64,000 nucleotides of DNA, taken from IMG/VR virus record IMGVR_UViG_3300046167_000744, positions 1 through 64,000 of that record, one strand, 5' to 3'. Below the pieces are notes generated by a model. That model was not told the origin of the DNA and did no database searches. It worked only from the letters and a program-made list of their open reading frames with translations. Positions within the stretch are counted from its first letter, which is position 1. Every line of letters begins with the position of its first letter. Source of the stretch: a virus. Shown in pieces: positions 60,198-64,000 of this stretch. Made by a program: the position numbers and the translations under genes.

Positions 60198-61076
60198 ATG
60201 TTCGATATACAACATATTGAGGTGCCAGGTAAGCTGATTGACGAGCTACACCGAGAAGGCACAATCAACAGAGAGGCCACTATTGATCCTACAGCGGATG
60301 ATGGTGGCTTTTATCTTTTAACGGCTGGTAAGAAGTCAGCACTAGGTGTGGCTATAGGAGACAGTATACAGCGTGTGGTGGAGAAGGGCATGGATTGGCA
60401 AGGTATTAAGCCTAGAGATAAGGCTCAGCTCTGCATGTTCCACTCTCTATCCAACTTCGATCTCACGGTAGTGCTAGGCGCTGCAGGGACAGGGAAGACC
60501 ACTGTAGCTACAGCCTATGCACTGCATCAGTTCTTTAGGCATGAGAAGAAGATCGTGCTTAGTAAGCCGTCTTGCTTTGTAGGTGGTCGATCCAACGCTA
60601 TCGCAGCGGTCCCTGGTGATGCACGAGAGAAGATAGCTCCATACGTAGAGTCTTTTATGGGTGCGTTGCGCTCCATATTAGGGGATCATGCGGAGCATCA
60701 CCTCTATGAGATGGAGGAGAAAGGCAACTTGATGTTCCAGCCTCTGGAGCTTATCCGAGGTCTGAACTTCGATAACCATATCGTTATCATTGATGAGGCT
60801 CAGAATACCACCGCTCATGAGCTGCTATCGCTTATTAGTAGAGTTGGGCAGCATAGCCAGTGTATAGTGATGGGCGATCCATCTCAGATAGATATGGATA
60901 TCACCTGGCAGGAATCAGGACTGCGTAAGCTATTACAGAGTGACTCGTTCTACGACGACCCTATATGCCAGGCTATCAAACTTAAAGCTCAATACCGTGG
61001 GCCACTCGCTGAGCTGGCTCAGGATGTATTGGACGAGTTACTAGGAGACGAAGATGATATCAATCATTATAAGTAG
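60198..61076 (+). CDS. phoH: PhoH-like P-loop ATPase
   Basis: 292 aa with GGAGG before ATG. Walker A GAAGTGKTT near residue 95, Walker B IVIIDEAQN near residue 197, and the following QCIVMGDPSQIDM and KLKAQYRGPLAELA match phage PhoH proteins. PhoH is an ATPase linked to RNA metabolism and stress, common in phages. Its end overlaps the next gene by 23 bases. Confidence 0.92.
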   Translation: MFDIQHIEVPGKLIDELHREGTINREATIDPTADDGGFYLLTAGKKSALGVAIGDSIQRVVEKGMDWQGIKPRDKAQLCMFHSLSNFDLTVVLGAAGTGKTTVATAYALHQFFRHEKKIVLSKPSCFVGGRSNAIAAVPGDAREKIAPYVESFMGALRSILGDHAEHHLYEMEEKGNLMFQPLELIRGLNFDNHIVIIDEAQNTTAHELLSLISRVGQHSQCIVMGDPSQIDMDITWQESGLRKLLQSDSFYDDPICQAIKLKAQYRGPLAELAQDVLDELLGDEDDINHYK

Positions 61077-61329
61077 CGCTGTGCTTATCATTGTAGGGTT
61101 TATAGCTAATATGCTCTGCTTCTCTTTTAGATTGCGGAGCAGCTGGCTAAAGGAAGACCTCAGAGACATGCAGAAAGAGCATAATGAGCGCCTGGAGCGC
61201 CTACAGGAAGCTAGTGCTAGGCTCAGGACCGATGTAAATAAGTTAACCAGTCGAATGACAGGTGTTGAGATCGAGCTACATCAGCTAGGTGTTAAGAGTG
61301 ACCTGGACTATGGTAGGGAAGATCCCTAA
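61054..61329 (+). CDS. Single-TM coiled-coil protein (spanin-like candidate)
   Basis: 91 aa: one N-terminal membrane helix (IISSAVLIIVGFIANMLCFS) then a coiled coil (KEDLRDMQKEHNERLERLQE...). This fits an inner-membrane spanin topology but equally a membrane scaffold. It overlaps PhoH by 23 bases and the convergent minus-strand gene by 4. Confidence 0.55.
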   Translation: MISIIISSAVLIIVGFIANMLCFSFRLRSSWLKEDLRDMQKEHNERLERLQEASARLRTDVNKLTSRMTGVEIELHQLGVKSDLDYGREDP

Positions 61330-61547
61330 GCCTTGCGTTTACGCTTCCTTGGTAGAGCTGGTTTCTCACCTTCGGCGTAATAGCCTATGTTGTCACGGAT
61401 GGTGATCAGGCAGGTTTTACACATACCTGTCGTGCCGTTATCCCAGACTAAGCCCCAATTATTCTTATACTTAGGCAGGACCTCGCTGCAGCTGGTGCAA
61501 TGCCCGTCCTGTCTCGGTATTCTACTACTGGCGCTACGTCGTGACAT
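61326..61547 (-). CDS. Zinc-ribbon-like small protein
   Basis: 73 aa with two CxxC pairs (HCTSCSEVL and GMCKTCLITI) about 24 residues apart and a basic tail (RKRKRKA): a zinc-ribbon layout with likely nucleic-acid contact. It is the last gene of the leftward operon that includes the endolysin. No named family is claimed. Confidence 0.6.
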   Translation of the reverse strand: MSRRSASSRIPRQDGHCTSCSEVLPKYKNNWGLVWDNGTTGMCKTCLITIRDNIGYYAEGEKPALPRKRKRKA

Positions 61548-61556
61548 AAATGGCTC

Positions 61557-61736
61557 CTAGTGTTGAGGTAGTAGCCGCTTCTCCACCTTAACGATGTAGG
61601 TATCATCACTAAAGTAGGCAGCATGTGTGTCTGCATCCACCTTATTAGCGAAGATACGGGCAGACGCAGTGTATTGATTGCCGTCCTTGATGGGTGTTAG
61701 CACCGTAACCAAGTAAAACGCTTTATTCTTCTTCAT
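61557..61736 (-). CDS. Hypothetical small protein (59 aa)
   Basis: The start at 61736 (MKKNKAFYLVTVLTP) overlaps the end of the preceding gene; an upstream ATG at 61766 is the alternative (69 aa). The product is a beta-strand-rich single domain (YTASARIFANKVDAD). No family is recognised. Confidence 0.5.
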   Translation of the reverse strand: MKKNKAFYLVTVLTPIKDGNQYTASARIFANKVDADTHAAYFSDDTYIVKVEKRLLPQH

Positions 61737-62025
61737 CGTAGTCCAAGATAGATAGCCCGTCTTCACGGATATCAGGTCGGATCCCTGCGTCGATGTAGTC
61801 TATACCACGAACCACGTTGTAGCTGATCCACTCAATGGCTGTCTCGTGTTCAAACCCATGATCGTCCAGGCTCTTCATATCTTCGCACTCGTGGAAGTGC
61901 ATCACTAGCTTATTATAATCATAGATGATACGCCCGTCTTCAACAGCTACGACCGCACAGCCACAACCGTCTATCTGAACAGACTCATCTTCATAGGTGT
62001 ATTCTTTTGGTAACTCACAGCTCAT
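61723..62025 (-). CDS. Hypothetical small acidic protein
   Basis: 100 aa, overlapping the amidase by 11 bases (ATG within its end). It contains VQIDGCGCAVVAVEDGRIIY and the acidic end ILDYDEEE. No family is recognised. It is co-transcribed with the amidase. Confidence 0.55.
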   Translation of the reverse strand: MSCELPKEYTYEDESVQIDGCGCAVVAVEDGRIIYDYNKLVMHFHECEDMKSLDDHGFEHETAIEWISYNVVRGIDYIDAGIRPDIREDGLSILDYDEEE

Positions 62026-62908
62026 CGTCTAAAGCTCCAAATATAGTGTCCCACCAGGGCGCTATATCATATTTACGTTCGTTAACATGGTGATGCCCGA
62101 AGATAGTGAAGTCACTAGTATCTTTATAGACCTCATGATCGTCAGGGCAAACGAAATCCCAGCCTAGAGCCTCAAATAGATCCTCGATAAAGGCGTTGGT
62201 AGCGTCAGCTATGCGAGGGTCTACTGTTACGAGCGCTTTAGGGCCTCTACCAGTAGTGTTATCTAGCTTCTCTACGTTGTAGCCGTTCGTATCATAGTGT
62301 TCCTTCCACTGACGTAGAGGAGACTGACAAACATCAACACCGATAGAGTGATCGTTGACCCAACCGCCATGCCATGCATTTAGGCCCATATCTAAGACCT
62401 GGTAGACGACAGGTTTACCATCTACTAGCCCGATAAGGAAGTGACTCGATACTTGGCGAGCGGTGCTGGCGAATACATTGAAGCAGTGCTTAGGGTTGAG
62501 ACCGCCCCAATGCATGCAGACAGCACGAGGTAGGGTAGATCTGCGGCTAAAGTTACCGAACTTATGTAGGTCCAAGCCTGTAGGCTCATCAAAGGTGATC
62601 AGCTCATATAGATCAGACTTAGGTAGGTGGATACGGCAGCCGTTCTGAACAATATACTCTTCAGTGATAGGCTGATACTTGCTAAGGATAGCTTTGTAGG
62701 TTTGATTACCTAGCTTCCCGTCGCATTCCCACTCATCAAAACCCAACTCTCGCTGAACCTTGACAACCTCCCAGGCAAACGCCTCGGAGTGTGAAGGAGA
62801 GGCTAGTAGTGGTAACTGGTCTAGCACCGCTTGAGGGAAGGCGTGGTTAGCTCGCTTATTATATTTGCAAGCCTTACCTAGATTAAACTTATCAACAACT
62901 TCAGACAT
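62015..62908 (-). CDS. N-acetylmuramoyl-L-alanine amidase endolysin
   Basis: 297 aa. The N-terminal 80 residues look like a peptidoglycan-binding module (AWEVVKVQRELGFDEWECDG). The catalytic domain is Amidase_2: AVCMHWGGLNPKHCF near residue 132 (first zinc His), SSHFLIGLVDGKPVVYQV, LNAWHGGWVNDHSIGVDVCQ and the second His/Asp region FGHHHVNERKYDIAPWW. It cleaves the amide bond between MurNAc and peptide. The ATG follows the MazG-like stop with no gap. It is not next to the main membrane-protein candidates. Confidence 0.88.
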   Translation of the reverse strand: MSEVVDKFNLGKACKYNKRANHAFPQAVLDQLPLLASPSHSEAFAWEVVKVQRELGFDEWECDGKLGNQTYKAILSKYQPITEEYIVQNGCRIHLPKSDLYELITFDEPTGLDLHKFGNFSRRSTLPRAVCMHWGGLNPKHCFNVFASTARQVSSHFLIGLVDGKPVVYQVLDMGLNAWHGGWVNDHSIGVDVCQSPLRQWKEHYDTNGYNVEKLDNTTGRGPKALVTVDPRIADATNAFIEDLFEALGWDFVCPDDHEVYKDTSDFTIFGHHHVNERKYDIAPWWDTIFGALDDEL

Positions 62909-63493
62909 TTAGGCCTCCTCGTGTTTGATCTTCCCATCCTCATCAGGTTGGGCGCTGTAGTCACGCTCGTGAAGAAGCCTTAACTTCTCAGCGAGGCACT
63001 GTGCAGGATCGAGGTTGAGTAAAGCAGAGAGGTGAAAGGCTAGCACGAATATGTCAGCGAGTTCGTTACCCACGTCCATACGAGTTTTAATCGTATCATT
63101 CTCTGAGTAAGCGGTAGCAGCCTCAGTGAGTTCCTGGACCTCTTCTTTTAAGTGGTTCAGGACCCCGTTGACGGTAGCTCGATCATCGAGTTGCTGCTGC
63201 CAGTGCCAGATAGCGAGCGCAGCGTCGTCGAGTGGGAGCGCAGCAGGTGTGATAAAGGCAACCTCATCGCACTTCTCTTGGATATCTTCGCTTAGGCCCA
63301 TCTGAGAGAGTATGGTTGAGGAGTAGGCAGCGTGAATCTTGCTACCAACACGGACGATACCTTGCAGGGCTATATCAGCGGCCTCTGTAGCTAGTAGCTT
63401 ACCTTCGTTATTCTTCTCAGAGAGAATCATTTTAGATACGGATGAGCGAGCTTCAAGGCGAGCTTTGAGGTATTCTTCGACAGTAGAGATCAT
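62909..63493 (-). CDS. MazG-like nucleotide pyrophosphohydrolase
   Basis: 194 aa. Residues about 95-170 have the MazG/DUF550 pattern: WHWQQQLDD, VLNHLKEEVQELTEAATA (ExxE) and VGNELADIFVLAFHLSALL (ExxD), giving the four-helix metal-binding site. It probably removes pyrophosphate from dNTPs or acts on (p)ppGpp-linked nucleotides. The N-terminal 90 residues are a separate unrecognised segment. It is adjacent to the endolysin gene. Confidence 0.8.
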   Translation of the reverse strand: MISTVEEYLKARLEARSSVSKMILSEKNNEGKLLATEAADIALQGIVRVGSKIHAAYSSTILSQMGLSEDIQEKCDEVAFITPAALPLDDAALAIWHWQQQLDDRATVNGVLNHLKEEVQELTEAATAYSENDTIKTRMDVGNELADIFVLAFHLSALLNLDPAQCLAEKLRLLHERDYSAQPDEDGKIKHEEA

Positions 63494-63533
63494 GTAGGAC
63501 TCCAGATTAGCAGGGTGTTAAATAACTATCCCT

Positions 63534-63770
63534 CTAACTATAGTCTACCGCCCTCTTATTTGCAAGCCTTTTGATAGATCGCAGCTCTTCATCAGATAAA
63601 TCTTGCTCCATGTCCATACCGAAGTCGGATATGCAGGCTATGATGGACCCGTCAGCGTCTAGCGTTATCGCTAACTCCTCGCCTGAGTGTCTTCGTAAGA
63701 TTAAGAACAGATGAACTAGCTCGACTACATAAGTATCTCCAAAGCTAACATCAATAGATGGGTGTGACAT
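63534..63770 (-). CDS. Hypothetical small protein (78 aa)
   Basis: ATG 63770 follows AGGAG. A small alpha/beta protein (VSFGDTYVVELVHLFLILRR, ELAITLDADGSIIACI) with an acidic helix at the end. The promoter for the MazG-amidase operon overlaps its last codons. No family is recognised. Confidence 0.6.
   Translation of the reverse strand: MSHPSIDVSFGDTYVVELVHLFLILRRHSGEELAITLDADGSIIACISDFGMDMEQDLSDEELRSIKRLANKRAVDYS
63537..63565 (-). promoter_or_regulatory. Sigma70-like promoter of the MazG-amidase operon
   Basis: Minus strand TTGCAA (63565-63560), 17-bp spacer, TATAGT (63542-63537), within the end of the 63534 gene and 44 bases before the MazG-like start. Confidence 0.55.
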
Positions 63771-63810
63771 AATAAGCTCCTATTGTCTATTTCCTAGATA
63801 GTAGCATATA

Positions 63811-64000
63811 TCATTTCATATCGTAGCTAAGATCGCACTGACCTCCAGGGCAAGCTACCTCCGCCATAGCCTCTGTATTGTCTTCAGCCTCATGAACACC
63901 ATCTAATTTGATGTTAGGTAGCTCTGATAGGGCGTAGTATAGATCCCTAGTTTCAATCTTAGCTTCGTAGTGAGGGTCCGACGGATCAGGATTGTCGTAA
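63811..64000 (-). CDS. Partial hypothetical protein (C-terminal 62 residues)
   Basis: An open frame from the right edge to the TGA at 63811-63813. The visible part is acidic with three Cys near the end (ACPGGQCDLSYDMK is the last stretch). The start lies outside the window. No family is recognised. Confidence 0.5.
   Translation of the reverse strand, partial: YDNPDPSDPHYEAKIETRDLYYALSELPNIKLDGVHEAEDNTEAMAEVACPGGQCDLSYDMK

Noticed and set aside
1-64000. tRNA genes
   Set aside because: No stretch with a T-arm-like GTTCRANNC plus acceptor pairing was found by eye; this is not a substitute for a covariance search.

Overview
This window is part of the genome of a tailed bacteriophage with a contractile tail (myovirus morphology). 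The evidence is a complete virion set: small and large terminase, HK97-type portal, prohead protease and major capsid protein, neck proteins, a 681-residue tail sheath followed by a 170-residue tube protein, a tape-measure region, and a baseplate series with LysM/gp25-like and J-like proteins. The window is not a whole genome: a family A DNA polymerase runs off the left edge and another gene runs off the right edge. The host cannot be named from sequence alone. An amidase endolysin and several membrane/coiled-coil proteins resembling inner-membrane spanins would suit a Gram-negative host, but this is inference.

Layout. Positions 1-10468 (minus strand): DNA metabolism and early genes. These are the polymerase, a KTSC-domain protein, a class III nucleotide cyclase operon, mini-membrane genes, a possible ssDNA-binding protein, a large AEP-primase/VapE-type helicase and several unknowns. 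Positions 10470-10967: divergent control region with tandem hairpin repeats. Positions 10968-16421 (plus): PD-(D/E)XK nuclease, SF2 helicase, small and large terminase. Positions 16486-25517: two very long repetitive tail fibre genes placed directly after the terminase. Positions 25685-27920: three small membrane/coiled-coil genes, ThyX and dCMP deaminase. Positions 27979-30871: portal and a DUF5824-like protein. Positions 30874-31341: second hairpin-repeat control region. Positions 31405-41509: a possible regulator, head, neck, sheath, tube and tail-chaperone genes. Positions 41469-55363: tape measure and baseplate/fibre genes. Positions 55366-56069: two convergent membrane proteins. Positions 56152-61329: DUF3310, third repeat region, an RHH regulator, small genes, a nuclease-like protein, PhoH and a TM/coiled-coil protein. 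Positions 61326-64000 (minus): small proteins, amidase endolysin, a MazG-like hydrolase and a partial gene.

Three observations stand out. (1) A three-gene minus-strand operon at 2270-3963 encodes a two-TM coiled-coil protein, a class III nucleotide cyclase with its catalytic residues intact plus a hydrophobic C-terminus, and a KTSC protein; a nucleotide second-messenger cyclase is an unexpected phage gene. (2) One composite non-coding module recurs at three transcription-unit boundaries about 20 and 25 kb apart. It combines an AT-rich tract, GGTAACTTTGGCA sites, a TGCCA cluster and tandem hairpins with CTAGTGGA/TCCACTAG arms. It looks like a replication-origin or phage-wide control element. 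(3) Nearly every broken gene is repaired by removing one base from a homopolymer, in the polymerase, KTSC, fibre, DUF5824 and tape-measure genes. This points to read or assembly errors rather than gene decay.

Transcription appears to use sigma70-like promoters with a recurring TTGnnn, 16-17 bp, TATAnT pattern. Two intrinsic terminators on the minus strand share the same architecture. No tRNA, CRISPR array, integrase or RNA polymerase gene was seen.
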